Below, piece after piece: positions 8,482-17,022 of a DNA stretch of 64,000 bases. Position numbers and translations under genes: made by a program. This DNA is from CBDCVA01 sp965222935 [NCBI: Candidatus Latescibacterota bacterium] (GTDB lineage: Bacteria > Latescibacterota > CBDCVA01). The stretch spans positions 62,001-126,000 of the forward strand of contig CBDCVA010000001.1 in assembly GCA_965222935.1 (NCBI GenBank), given 5' to 3'. How positions within the stretch are numbered: position 1 is the stretch's first letter; each line of letters opens with the position of its first letter. The notes beneath the pieces are model-generated. The model was given only the letters and a program-made list of their open reading frames with translations, made no database searches and had not been told where the DNA came from.

Positions 8482-8646
8482 GTGGGGACGCTGCGCGGCG
8501 TGATTTTTCTGGATGTGGACGGGCGGCTTCGGGATGCCATGAACGAGCCGTTTCGGTGCTTCCCGCTTCTGGCCGACACGGGCGCGATGCGCCTCCTCGA
8601 TGAGGCTCACGTCGCCCAAATCCGTCCCGCCGAAACTAGGGCGTAG
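8482..8646 (+). pseudogene. Possible HAD-like remnant in the gap 8279-8671
   Basis: The 390-base gap before the Wzi operon contains a short frame from GTG 8482 reading VIFLDVDG, the motif I signature of HAD phosphatases, followed by about 40 residues ending at TAG. The rest of a HAD domain is absent. It may be a decayed N-terminus or a chance match; nothing else in the gap is supported. Confidence 0.2.
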
Positions 8647-8671
8647 CGCGTTTAGCCCACCCGCTCCTCCC

Positions 8672-8701
8672 TTGACACGCCTCGAGGATGGGGTGTATCC
8701 T
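8672..8701 (+). promoter_or_regulatory. Promoter of the Wzi/GT2/radical SAM operon
   Basis: TTGACA (8672-8677), 18-base spacer, TATCCT (8696-8701). The ATG at 8710 lies eight bases beyond the -10 element and lacks a Shine-Dalgarno, so the transcript may be leaderless. Confidence 0.6.
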
Positions 8702-8709
8702 CCGCGTTG

Positions 8710-10416
8710 ATGTCCGACCGGCCTCAGAGGTTCCTGGCAGTTCTCCTTTTGTCCTGCCTCTCGGCTGGGGCGCTACGGGCCGCGGAACCCGTCTCGACCT
8801 ACCTCCCTCTCGATCACCGCGCTTACGATGCCCTCGAACGCTGGGAGGCCAAGGGCCTCCTGCCCCGCCTGGCCGATGGCACCCGGCCGCTCTCCCGGCT
8901 CGACGTCGCCCGTGCCCTCGACCGGGTGTGGGGCGCGCGCGACCAGGAGCCGGGCCTGTCGTCGGTCGAACGGGCGGATCTCGTGTGGCTCGCCGACGAA
9001 TTCGCTATCGAGTTGGAGGCGTTGGACGCAGGCCTCAAGGGGAAACGTCCCGATCGCGAGCGTGGGCTCCGCAGGTTGCTGAGAGGCGGCCCCCTGGCCC
9101 GCTGGGAGAGGTCCGACGCCACGCTGGAAGTGGACCTGATGGTCAAGGGCGAGGCGATCGTGGAGCGGGGCGACCTGCGCGAGACGACCCGCGTGACCAC
9201 CAGCGGGGGCATCGCCCGAGGAACGCTGGGGGAGACGTTCGCCTTCTATAGCCGCTTTCGCGAGACGCGGGAGCGGGGCACCAAGTTCTACAACACCCCC
9301 GATGTCCTCAGCACACGGCGCGTCGGCTTCGTCAAGCTGCGCGACGATTTCGCCGATTACGACGAGGGCCTTGCCTACGTACTGGTCCGCCTGAGGTGGT
9401 TTCTGATCGAATTCGGCCGCGATGCGCTCCAATGGGGCCCCGGTGCGCGCGGCAGCCTGATCCTTTCGCCCTCGGCGCCTCCCTTCACGATGGTCAAGCT
9501 GGAAACGCATTACGGTCGGCTCAAGTACATCGCGCTGGGCGGCGTCTTGCGCACCGAAGAACTCGATTCCTTGAAGATTTACCAGGTCGGACCCCTCCTG
9601 CGCAAGGATTTCCGAAAGAAGGCCATCGCCGCGCACCGGCTGGAAGTGGCGGCGACCGACTGGCTGGATGTGGCCGCCAGCGAGGTCGTCATCTACGGCG
9701 ACCGGGGTCTGGACATGGCGTACTTCAACCCCGCCATCGTCCTGCGGGCCGCAGAGCGCGACCAGGGAGACCGCGACAACGCCACCGCGGCGCTGGACCT
9801 GGAGGCCCGCTTGCCCCGCCGAATCAAAATGTACGGGGCGCTCTTCATCGACGACCTGACCAAGTCGAAGGTCGGCACGAGCTTCTTCGGCAACAAGCTG
9901 GCCTGGTTGGGCGGTGCCTTCTGGGTGGACCCCTGGCGGCTCGTGAACACCGACTTCCGCTTCGAGTACGCGCGGTTGGACCCCTTCGTCTACACCCACA
10001 CCTTCGGGGTCAACGCCTTCACCAACTGGCGGGCCTCGCTCGGGCATTGGCTTGATCCCAACTCGGACGAGTGGTATCTTGAGGCGCGGCATCGGCCCCA
10101 TCGGTCTCTCCGGGTCGAGTTGGCGCTTTGGGGTCGGCGGCACGGAGCGAATCCGCCGGGAGCCAACTTCGGAGGGGACCTGCGTCTTGGCTCGTCGGTG
10201 CAAGCCGGCGCGGGGGGCGAGTTTCTCGCGGGCGAGCGTGAGCGCGAAACGGCGTTTCGGACCCGGCTCGTCTACGAGCCGATCCGCGATCTGCTCGCCG
10301 TTTTCGATTATCGGCACCGACAGTTGCGCAACGTCCTTGGGAAGGATCTTTCGGGGCCAAGGGGGGACGAACTGCGTCACGAGTTCCGTTTCATCATCGG
10401 CTACAACGATTTCTGA
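8710..10416 (+). CDS. Wzi-like capsule assembly outer-membrane protein
   Basis: A 568-residue outer-membrane beta-barrel of the Wzi capsule-assembly family. After a signal peptide (residues 1-25, ending LRAAEP) comes the characteristic helical N-terminal stretch YLPLDHRAYDALERWEAKG and the TRPLSRLDVARAL segment. Long alternating beta strands follow (GRDALQWGPGARGSLILS, WYLEARHRPHRSLRVELALWG), and the protein ends with an aromatic C-terminus as barrels do. Wzi proteins bind polysaccharide at the cell surface. It is the first gene of a seven-gene overlapping operon and its stop overlaps the next start (ATGA). Its presence argues that the operon's product is an exported or surface glycan. Confidence 0.85.
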   Translation: MSDRPQRFLAVLLLSCLSAGALRAAEPVSTYLPLDHRAYDALERWEAKGLLPRLADGTRPLSRLDVARALDRVWGARDQEPGLSSVERADLVWLADEFAIELEALDAGLKGKRPDRERGLRRLLRGGPLARWERSDATLEVDLMVKGEAIVERGDLRETTRVTTSGGIARGTLGETFAFYSRFRETRERGTKFYNTPDVLSTRRVGFVKLRDDFADYDEGLAYVLVRLRWFLIEFGRDALQWGPGARGSLILSPSAPPFTMVKLETHYGRLKYIALGGVLRTEELDSLKIYQVGPLLRKDFRKKAIAAHRLEVAATDWLDVAASEVVIYGDRGLDMAYFNPAIVLRAAERDQGDRDNATAALDLEARLPRRIKMYGALFIDDLTKSKVGTSFFGNKLAWLGGAFWVDPWRLVNTDFRFEYARLDPFVYTHTFGVNAFTNWRASLGHWLDPNSDEWYLEARHRPHRSLRVELALWGRRHGANPPGANFGGDLRLGSSVQAGAGGEFLAGERERETAFRTRLVYEPIRDLLAVFDYRHRQLRNVLGKDLSGPRGDELRHEFRFIIGYNDF

Positions 10417-11564
10417 TGTTTCTCCTGACGCTGGCGGCGGGCTACACGCTGCTTTTGGCCGTTCTGCTTTGGGGCTGGCGGCGGGACGTTCGCCGTGCGC
10501 GGGAGCGCCCTCCGGCCACACCCGAGGCGACCCCTTTCGTCTCGGTTCTGGTCGCGGCCCGGAACGAGGCGCGGACGTTGGGCCGCTGCCTCGAAGCGCT
10601 TCTAAGGCAGGATTATCCGAGCGATCGCTACGAGGTCATTGTCATCGACGACCGTTCGACGGATGCGACTTGCGAGGTCGCCCGAATGCATGCAGCGCGT
10701 GACGCGAGGATACAGGTCGTCCTCAAGCGTTCCGAGGGGCCCTACCGCTGCCCGAAGAAGAGTGCGCTTGCAGCGGCGATGACGAAAGCGCGCGGGGAGA
10801 TCATCGCGACGACCGACGCGGACTGCTGGGCTGAGACGGGATGGCTCCGGGCGATGGTGAGCCGATGCACCCCTGAAGTCGGCATGGTCGTCGGCGCCTC
10901 ACCGGTTGCCGGGGCGCGGACGGCCCTCGAGCACCTGGCCGCGCTGGAATCTCTTCTGGTGCCCATCCTGGCTCGCTCGGCGATCGGCCTGGGCTGGCCG
11001 CTGGCGTGCACGGGGCGGAGTCTGGCCTACCGCCGCGAGGCTTTCGACCAAGTCGGCGGTTTCTCGCGCATCGGCGGTGTCGTCGGCGGGGACGACGTGT
11101 TGCTGCTGCACGAGCTGCGCAAGAGGACGCAATGGAGGGTCGCTTTCTGTCCACTGGAGGGGGCGCTCGTGTGGACGCTCCCCGATCGCGGCACGACGGC
11201 GGCGCGTTCGCACCGTCTGGTCCGCCGCGCTGCGAAAGCGCTCTGGCAGGCGCCTACGCAGATCCTTTGCGGGCTGTGGGTCGTGGCGTTCTACCTGGCT
11301 CTCGTCTGGGCGGCCTTTGATGCGCTCGGAGGGGGAGATCCGATGCCCTTGGTCCTTGCGCTGGCTGCCAAGCTCGGAGTGGACGCGCTGGTCATGACGC
11401 GGGGGACCCGGGCCTTCAAGGTTCGCGCGCTGGAGCGCTGGATCCCGCTGGGGAGCCTCTTGCACGTCATCGCCTTTCCTACGGCGCACCTGCTGGGCGT
11501 ACTCGGGACTTACCGCTGGCCGGCGAACGCTCCTCTGGCGACCCCCTCGGGGAGCGAGGCGTGA
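10416..11564 (+). CDS. Membrane GT2 glycosyltransferase (pair 1)
   Basis: A processive- or lipid-type family 2 glycosyltransferase: one N-terminal membrane helix, the GT-A domain on the cytosolic side, and three or so C-terminal helices. Nucleotide-sugar binding motifs are visible (SVLVAARNEARTL, VIDDRSTD, TTDADC), then GGDDVLLLHELRK as the acceptor-site acidic motif. The usual QxxRW motif is degenerate (HRLVRRAAKALW), unlike the other two GT2 proteins of this operon. At 382 residues it resembles hopanoid-associated HpnB/HpnI-like and ceramide-glucosyltransferase-like enzymes. Start and stop overlap both neighbours. Confidence 0.88.
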   Translation: MFLLTLAAGYTLLLAVLLWGWRRDVRRARERPPATPEATPFVSVLVAARNEARTLGRCLEALLRQDYPSDRYEVIVIDDRSTDATCEVARMHAARDARIQVVLKRSEGPYRCPKKSALAAAMTKARGEIIATTDADCWAETGWLRAMVSRCTPEVGMVVGASPVAGARTALEHLAALESLLVPILARSAIGLGWPLACTGRSLAYRREAFDQVGGFSRIGGVVGGDDVLLLHELRKRTQWRVAFCPLEGALVWTLPDRGTTAARSHRLVRRAAKALWQAPTQILCGLWVVAFYLALVWAAFDALGGGDPMPLVLALAAKLGVDALVMTRGTRAFKVRALERWIPLGSLLHVIAFPTAHLLGVLGTYRWPANAPLATPSGSEA

Positions 11565-12628
11565 CCCTCGCCGCGCGTGCCGCTTACGCCTGGCGCAAGT
11601 TCGGCTGGGCGCTCACGCCCCGCAGGCTGGCCAACTTGGCGATGGTGACCGCCTCGTGGCACTTCTCGCGGTGGACCGGGCGGGCGGTCGTCTGGGGTAC
11701 GCCGCCGGTGTTGATGGCCGAGCCCACCGATGTCTGCAACCTGCGCTGCCCGCTCTGCCCATCGGGGGCGCTCACGCTCACGCGGCCGCGGGGATACATG
11801 GATCTGGAAACCTTTCGGCGTTCTGTGGACACCCTGGCCGACCGGCTGTGCCTGCTTCTGCTCTGGAACCAGGGCGAGCCACTCCTGCACCCCGATTTCT
11901 GCGAGATGGTGCGTTACGCGACGAGCAAGCGCATCCCCACCATGACCAGCACCAACGGCAATTGGCCCCGCGCGATGGAGGCCGACCCCACGCCGCTCGT
12001 GCGCTCTGGTTTGCGGGAGCTCATCGTCTCGCTGGATGGGGCGACGTCCGAGACCTATCGCGTCTACCGCAAAGGCGGGGATTTCGACCGCGTGCTTCAG
12101 AACATCCAGAACGTGCAGCGGGTCAAGCACGAACTGGGGAGCCCCACGCCGCTTTTAACCCTCCAGTTCATCGTCATGCGTCACAACGAAAGCGAACTGG
12201 AAGACATCCAGAGGCTGGCGAGAGAGCTGGGAGTCGAGCGGCTTGCGGTCAAGACCTGTCAGGTCTATACCGAGGGGGAAGCGCAGACCTACCTGCCCGG
12301 TGACGAGCGGTTCAGCCGCTACGAACGCTCGCCCGACGGCGGCTTCCGCATGAAGGCGAAAAGCCTTCCCAACGTCTGCCGGCATCTGTGGTTCAACACC
12401 GTCGTCAACTGGAACGGGACCGTCACCCCCTGCTGCTTCGATAAGGACGCCGAATTCCCCCTGGGCCAGGCGGCAAACGGCCAACCCTTCTCTGCGGTGT
12501 GGCATGGGGCGGCCTACCAGACCTTCCGGCGGCGGGTGATGGAGCGGCGTCCGGGGATCGCCATGTGCACCAACTGCTCGGAGGGGCTTAAAGGTGGGCT
12601 CTTCGTGAGCGTGGGGCCCATCGCGTGA
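11561..12628 (+). CDS. Radical SAM/SPASM protein (pair 1)
   Basis: Radical S-adenosylmethionine enzyme. The 4Fe-4S motif is CNLRCPLC (Cys59, Cys63, Cys66), with the SAM-binding NQGEPLLHPDF and the LIVSLDGATSETY strand further on. A SPASM-like C-terminus carries extra cysteines (NVCRHLWF, VTPCCFDKD, MCTNC) for an auxiliary cluster. About 50 residues precede the cluster motif and contain a KFGWALTPRRLANLA helix that might associate with the membrane. At 355 residues it is near family size. GTG start overlaps the GT2 stop. No precursor-peptide gene lies nearby, so a carbohydrate or lipid substrate is inferred. Confidence 0.88.
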   Translation: MTLAARAAYAWRKFGWALTPRRLANLAMVTASWHFSRWTGRAVVWGTPPVLMAEPTDVCNLRCPLCPSGALTLTRPRGYMDLETFRRSVDTLADRLCLLLLWNQGEPLLHPDFCEMVRYATSKRIPTMTSTNGNWPRAMEADPTPLVRSGLRELIVSLDGATSETYRVYRKGGDFDRVLQNIQNVQRVKHELGSPTPLLTLQFIVMRHNESELEDIQRLARELGVERLAVKTCQVYTEGEAQTYLPGDERFSRYERSPDGGFRMKAKSLPNVCRHLWFNTVVNWNGTVTPCCFDKDAEFPLGQAANGQPFSAVWHGAAYQTFRRRVMERRPGIAMCTNCSEGLKGGLFVSVGPIA

Positions 12629-13839
12629 AAGCCCTGGCACACGCGGCGACCGCCGGTCTGGCCGTCACGGGGGCGCTCTACGGCGGATTCTTGATCGCTT
12701 ACGCGGTGGGCTTGTGGCGGCTGCGGCGCGGGCGTTCGGACGTCCAGCCTTCGGTCAGCGTCGTCGTGCCGGCGCGTGACGAGGAGGAAAACATCGGGGC
12801 GTGTCTGGCAGCGCTATCCGAACAAAAGTACCCGACGGACCGCTTGGAGATCGTCGTGGTGGACGACCACTCGGCGGATGCCACCGCGGACATCGTCTCG
12901 GAGTGGGCGGGGCGGGATGACCGAATCCGGGGCATTCGGGCCCCCGAGCCGCCGGCTGGCGTTGCGCCCAAGAAGCACGCCGTCGAGGTGGGAATCGAGG
13001 CCGCGAGCGGTGAGGTGATTGCGACGACGGATGCCGATTGCGTGCCCGGACCGGGCTGGGTTCGGGGACTCGTGCGCCACCTGACGCCCGACGTGGGGGT
13101 CGTTGTGGGCTTGACTGAGTACGACCTGAAGGGCGTGCGATGGCGTTTTCTTCAGGGTATGAACGCGCTGGATTTTCTCACCCACACCTTTTGTCGAGCC
13201 GGTGCCCTGGGCTTGGGCTGGGCCTGCGATGCCAATGCCAACAACTTCGCCTACCGCCGCAGTGCCTATGAAGCGGTGGACGGGTTCGGGGAGGCGCGGC
13301 GCCTTACCTCCGGTGACGACGCCATGCTCATGACGCGGATTGCCACGCGGACCTCCTGGCGCGCCGCTTTCGCGTCTGAGCCGGAAACCTTCGTCTGTAC
13401 GCGGCCCGAAGCCTCCTGGCGCGCGTTCTGGCGGCAGCGGATGCGCTGGGCCTCGAAGGGCACCGCCTACCGGCCGTCTTTCGTCATTTTCTTGACGGGC
13501 GCCTTCGGGTTCTTCGCGCTCTTGTCCACGACGCTTCCTTTCGCTCTTGCCGCACCCAGGGCGTTCAGCGCGCCCCTTTGGGCGTGGCTGGCCAAAGGAG
13601 GGGTTGAAGCCTTCGTCATGGGCGTGGGTGCCTGGCGGTTCCGCCGCTTCGGGCTTTTACCTTATTTTCTACCGGCTCAACTCCTGCACGCGCCCGTTAT
13701 CGTGCTCGCGGTCTTGGGCGGCCATCTGACCCGGTTCGAGTGGAAGGGCCGGGCGCTGGGGCGGAGCGTCCCGGTCGCCCCTGCCGGGGCCACGGATACA
13801 GCGAGGGTGGATGCTGATGCGCTATCTCCCGGTAAGTAA
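12625..13839 (+). CDS. Membrane GT2 glycosyltransferase (pair 2)
   Basis: A 404-residue family 2 glycosyltransferase with an N-terminal membrane helix, GT-A catalytic domain and C-terminal helices. The motifs are intact: VVVPARDEEENIGACL, VVVDDHSAD, TTDADC, TSGDDAMLM and RQRMRWASK (the QxxRW-type motif). Its domain order matches the other two GT2 proteins here, which points to repeated duplication of a GT2/radical SAM unit. GTG start overlaps the upstream stop by four bases; the 3' end overlaps the next gene by 29 bases. Confidence 0.9.
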   Translation: MKALAHAATAGLAVTGALYGGFLIAYAVGLWRLRRGRSDVQPSVSVVVPARDEEENIGACLAALSEQKYPTDRLEIVVVDDHSADATADIVSEWAGRDDRIRGIRAPEPPAGVAPKKHAVEVGIEAASGEVIATTDADCVPGPGWVRGLVRHLTPDVGVVVGLTEYDLKGVRWRFLQGMNALDFLTHTFCRAGALGLGWACDANANNFAYRRSAYEAVDGFGEARRLTSGDDAMLMTRIATRTSWRAAFASEPETFVCTRPEASWRAFWRQRMRWASKGTAYRPSFVIFLTGAFGFFALLSTTLPFALAAPRAFSAPLWAWLAKGGVEAFVMGVGAWRFRRFGLLPYFLPAQLLHAPVIVLAVLGGHLTRFEWKGRALGRSVPVAPAGATDTARVDADALSPGK

Positions 13840-14776
13840 ATACGCCCGGACGGCGGCTTACACGATGCGGAATCTCGCCAGTGGCGATATCCGCTATCCG
13901 TTCTACGCCTCCTACAAGATCACCCGCCGCTGCAACTTCACCTGCAGCTACTGTGAGATCTGGCGTGAGCCGAAACCGGAACTCTCGCCCGAAGACGCGC
14001 TGCGCGTGATCGAGAATATCGGGCGTTCCAGCACCGCCATGCTCGCGCTGGAAGGGGGCGACCCGCTTCTGCGCGACGATATCGAAGAGGTGCTCCGGTT
14101 CGCGCACAAGCAGCCGTTCTACATCCTGTTCGTGACTAGCGAGCGCAATCTCCTAGAGCGGCCGATGGAGCGGCTGACGCGCTACATCGATTTCCTGCAT
14201 ATCTCCATTGATGAGGGGCACCGCAATCTGGAGATGTTCGACGAGCTGGAAGAATACGTCAGGTGGCACTCGACCGTTTGCGTTCAGATCGTCGTCCGTG
14301 CGCGGGACCTGCCGGAACTCCCGTGGAAGATCGAGCGCTGCGCTCGCGCGGGCGCCAAGGCGCTCATCATGCCCGCGGTGCATCTGGATCGCACCAAGAA
14401 CCAATACCCCGAGATCGAGGCGTTCAGGCGCGATTGCCGGGCGCTCGATAACCGCTTTCCCGACACGGTGATCACCCCCGAGCCGTACCTGGAGCAGATT
14501 GCCAAGCCCCACGGCTGCAGCGCGTCCTCGATCATCATCGATTCCGACGGCGCTCTCTTCTACCCATGTCGTATCCTGGGCACCAAGCCCGTGAACCTCG
14601 TCGAACAGGACTTAATGGCGTATATCGAATCTCCCGAGGCCCTGGAGTTCCGTAGAGTGATGAAGGTCTGCGAGCGGCGCTGCGGCTGGTATCAGTACTT
14701 CGCCACGACGGCCTTCGTCTCGCCCTCGACCTTCATGGGTGCCATCCGGCCCTATCTGAAAGACCTCGTCCGGTGA
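13811..14776 (+). CDS. Radical SAM protein (pair 2)
   Basis: A 321-residue radical SAM enzyme with CNFTCSYC (Cys41, Cys45, Cys48), the GGDPLLRDD SAM-binding motif and FLHISIDEGH. The C-terminal part has several cysteines (HGCSAS, FYPCRI, VCERRCGWYQYF), suggesting an auxiliary cluster with a pattern different from the first enzyme. The N-terminal 30 residues are basic and aromatic, as in HpnH-like proteins. The start lies inside the preceding gene (29-base overlap), indicating translational coupling. Substrate unknown. Confidence 0.86.
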   Translation: MLMRYLPVSKYARTAAYTMRNLASGDIRYPFYASYKITRRCNFTCSYCEIWREPKPELSPEDALRVIENIGRSSTAMLALEGGDPLLRDDIEEVLRFAHKQPFYILFVTSERNLLERPMERLTRYIDFLHISIDEGHRNLEMFDELEEYVRWHSTVCVQIVVRARDLPELPWKIERCARAGAKALIMPAVHLDRTKNQYPEIEAFRRDCRALDNRFPDTVITPEPYLEQIAKPHGCSASSIIIDSDGALFYPCRILGTKPVNLVEQDLMAYIESPEALEFRRVMKVCERRCGWYQYFATTAFVSPSTFMGAIRPYLKDLVR

Positions 14777-16008
14777 GCGGGTGGGGGCTTCTGATGGCGG
14801 CGCCGGGGGTGCTCTACCTCTTGGCTGCCGCCGTGCTGGCGCTTCGCGTCCGGGGTGTCCGCCCCGGGAAACTGGCTCTCCACCCAAAGGCCTCCGTGTT
14901 GCTCCCGGTGCGCGATGAGGCGGAGAACATCGAGGCCGCATTGGGGTGTCTGTCCCGGCAGACCTATCCGCTGGATCAGCTCGAGATCCTGGTCATTGAC
15001 GACGGCTCTGGGGATGGCACGGCGGAGCGTGCTAGGCGCGCCGCGAAAGGCCCCCCTCGGGTGCGTGTGCTCAAGACGCCGCCCCTCGATCCGGGCATCA
15101 CGGGCAAGCAGGGGGCGCTCGACTACGGGTTGCGGCGCGCGACGGGGACGGTGATTCTGACGACGGATGCGGACGTACGCGTATCGCCGACGTGGGTGGC
15201 GGAGCACGTCTCGAGGCTACCCCCGCATGGCGAGCGCCTCATTTGCGGGTTGGCCCTCCCCGCGGGTACGAAGACGGGCTTGGGGCGGCTCTTGTCGTGG
15301 TTTGAGGCGGGGGAGCTGCTCCTGCTCCAGACGGTGGCTGCGGGATGGACGGGCCTCGGACGGCCCCTGTCGGGTTTCGGGAAAAACCTGAGTTACGAGC
15401 GGAAAGTCATGGAAGACCTCGGTGGCTACCGCGCGCTGGGCTTCGCTCCCAACGAGGACATGCGTCTCGTTCAGCGCGCAGGACGCCGCGCCGTTGGCTG
15501 GGCCGGCGGTCGCGCGGCGACGGTGCTGGTCTTACCCTCATCGGGTCTGGGGACGCTCCTGCGGCGACGGGCGCGGTGGGCGCGCCATGGCTACCGGACG
15601 GACCCGTGGCTGTTCGGTTCGTCGCTGGTGGCCTTTCTGAGCGCGCTGGGGACGCTCGGGGCCATAGGCAGTGTCATAGCGCTCGGGAATGGCTGGCTCG
15701 GGGTGCTGGGCGCCGGACCGCTCGCGCTGGGGAACCTCCTGCTCCTGGCCCGTGGCGCCGCGTTTGCGGGTCGGCCCAGGCTCGTGTGGTCGTGGCTGCT
15801 CGTGCTGGTGGGATACCCGTTCTACGTCATGGCGCTCGGATTGTGGACGGTACTGGGTCCGCGTGAGACCGCCTGGCGCGGGCGGCCGATGGAAGCGCCG
15901 CCACCCCCATCGAAGCCGCGCAGCCGACGCTACGGGAGGCGCAGGCGGGGACAATCGGCGCAGCGTCAGCGTCACGGTGCATCGAGACCGCAAGGAGAAA
16001 GGCGGTGA
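14773..16008 (+). CDS. Membrane GT2 glycosyltransferase (pair 3)
   Basis: The third GT2 of the operon, 411 residues. N-terminal membrane helix, then ASVLLPVRDEAENIEAAL, LVIDDGSGDGT, TTDADVRV and PNEDMRLVQ, with RRRARWARHGY as the QxxRW-type motif, followed by hydrophobic C-terminal helices and a long basic tail. GTG start and stop both overlap neighbours by four bases. The acidic motif is NED instead of GDD, so its donor or acceptor may differ from the other two. Confidence 0.88.
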   Translation: MSGWGLLMAAPGVLYLLAAAVLALRVRGVRPGKLALHPKASVLLPVRDEAENIEAALGCLSRQTYPLDQLEILVIDDGSGDGTAERARRAAKGPPRVRVLKTPPLDPGITGKQGALDYGLRRATGTVILTTDADVRVSPTWVAEHVSRLPPHGERLICGLALPAGTKTGLGRLLSWFEAGELLLLQTVAAGWTGLGRPLSGFGKNLSYERKVMEDLGGYRALGFAPNEDMRLVQRAGRRAVGWAGGRAATVLVLPSSGLGTLLRRRARWARHGYRTDPWLFGSSLVAFLSALGTLGAIGSVIALGNGWLGVLGAGPLALGNLLLLARGAAFAGRPRLVWSWLLVLVGYPFYVMALGLWTVLGPRETAWRGRPMEAPPPPSKPRSRRYGRRRRGQSAQRQRHGASRPQGERR

Positions 16009-17015
16009 GGCTCCCACCCCTCCTGCTGCACTATTACGTCACGTACCGCTGCAACCTGCGCTGCCACTACTGCAACATCCCACTCCAGCCGGAACCGACC
16101 GATCCCGTGGGCTCCTCGTTGGCGACGCTCAAGGCCGTCGTAGCTCAGGCGCGGAAGGTCGGCGCCCGCTTCGTGGATTTCACGGGTGGAGAACCCCTCC
16201 TTTACAAGGCTCTGCCCGACGCACTGGCCTGGGCCAAGTCCCTCGGCTACTGGACGAGCATTACCACCAACTGTACGCTCTACCCCCGACGGGCGGACGC
16301 CTTGCGCGGTCTGGTTGACCTGCTGCACTTTTCGCTCGATTCGGCCCATCTCGGGGCGCACGATGCTCAGCGCGGCAGCGGCAACTGGGCCGAGGTGATG
16401 ACGGCGCTCGATCTGGCGGAGCGGCTGGGCGAGACGCCCGACGTTTTGTTCACCGTGACGCAGGCGAACGTCGGCGAGATGGAGAGCATGGTACGGCTGG
16501 CGCAGGAGCGTCGCTTGATTCTGATCGTCAACCCCGAGTTCACGTACTTCGGCGGGAACGGGTCGCTCACACAAGCGCAATTTCAAGAGATCGCCGGCTA
16601 CGCGTGGGAGCCCTACGTCTACCTGAACCGCGCCTTCCTCAGCCTGCGTCGGCAAGGCGGAAACCGGATCGACAAGCCCCGATGCCGGGCGGTCACCTCC
16701 ACCATCGCCGTCTCCCCCGATGGCTGCCTCCTGCTTCCCTGCTACCATCACCACACCGAGCGCATCCCCATCAGGGATAACCTCCGGGAACTGCTGGATT
16801 CCCCAGCCGTCGGCCGCGCACTCCGAATGCAGGGCCGCTACGATTTCTGCGAAGGCTGCGCCATCAACTGCTACATGGACCCCTCCTTCTGTTACCGGCC
16901 CGATGGCCTCTTCTTCGAGAGCCTCGCCTCCAAGGCGAAGTACGGCTTCGACAAATATCTTCGCCGGGCCATTGCGGAACGCCTTGCCCCGCGTTCGCGG
17001 AACGGGGCATCGTGA
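16005..17015 (+). CDS. Radical SAM protein (pair 3)
   Basis: A 336-residue radical SAM enzyme. The cluster motif is CNLRCHYC (Cys16, Cys20, Cys23), followed by VDFTGGEPLLYKALP and LLHFSLDSAH. The C-terminus is cysteine-rich (PRCRAV, GCLLLPCYHHH, YDFCEGCAINCYMDPSFC), as expected for SPASM/twitch-like auxiliary Fe-S binding. The last member of the GT2/radical SAM series. Its GTG start overlaps the GT2 stop; an AAA ATPase gene begins seven bases after its stop. Confidence 0.88.
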   Translation: MRLPPLLLHYYVTYRCNLRCHYCNIPLQPEPTDPVGSSLATLKAVVAQARKVGARFVDFTGGEPLLYKALPDALAWAKSLGYWTSITTNCTLYPRRADALRGLVDLLHFSLDSAHLGAHDAQRGSGNWAEVMTALDLAERLGETPDVLFTVTQANVGEMESMVRLAQERRLILIVNPEFTYFGGNGSLTQAQFQEIAGYAWEPYVYLNRAFLSLRRQGGNRIDKPRCRAVTSTIAVSPDGCLLLPCYHHHTERIPIRDNLRELLDSPAVGRALRMQGRYDFCEGCAINCYMDPSFCYRPDGLFFESLASKAKYGFDKYLRRAIAERLAPRSRNGAS

Positions 17016-17022
17016 GTACGGG

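Noticed and set aside
10416-17015. RiPP biosynthesis cluster
   Set aside because: Radical SAM/SPASM proteins often modify peptides, but no short precursor frame with a leader-like start was found between or beside the genes, which overlap one another.
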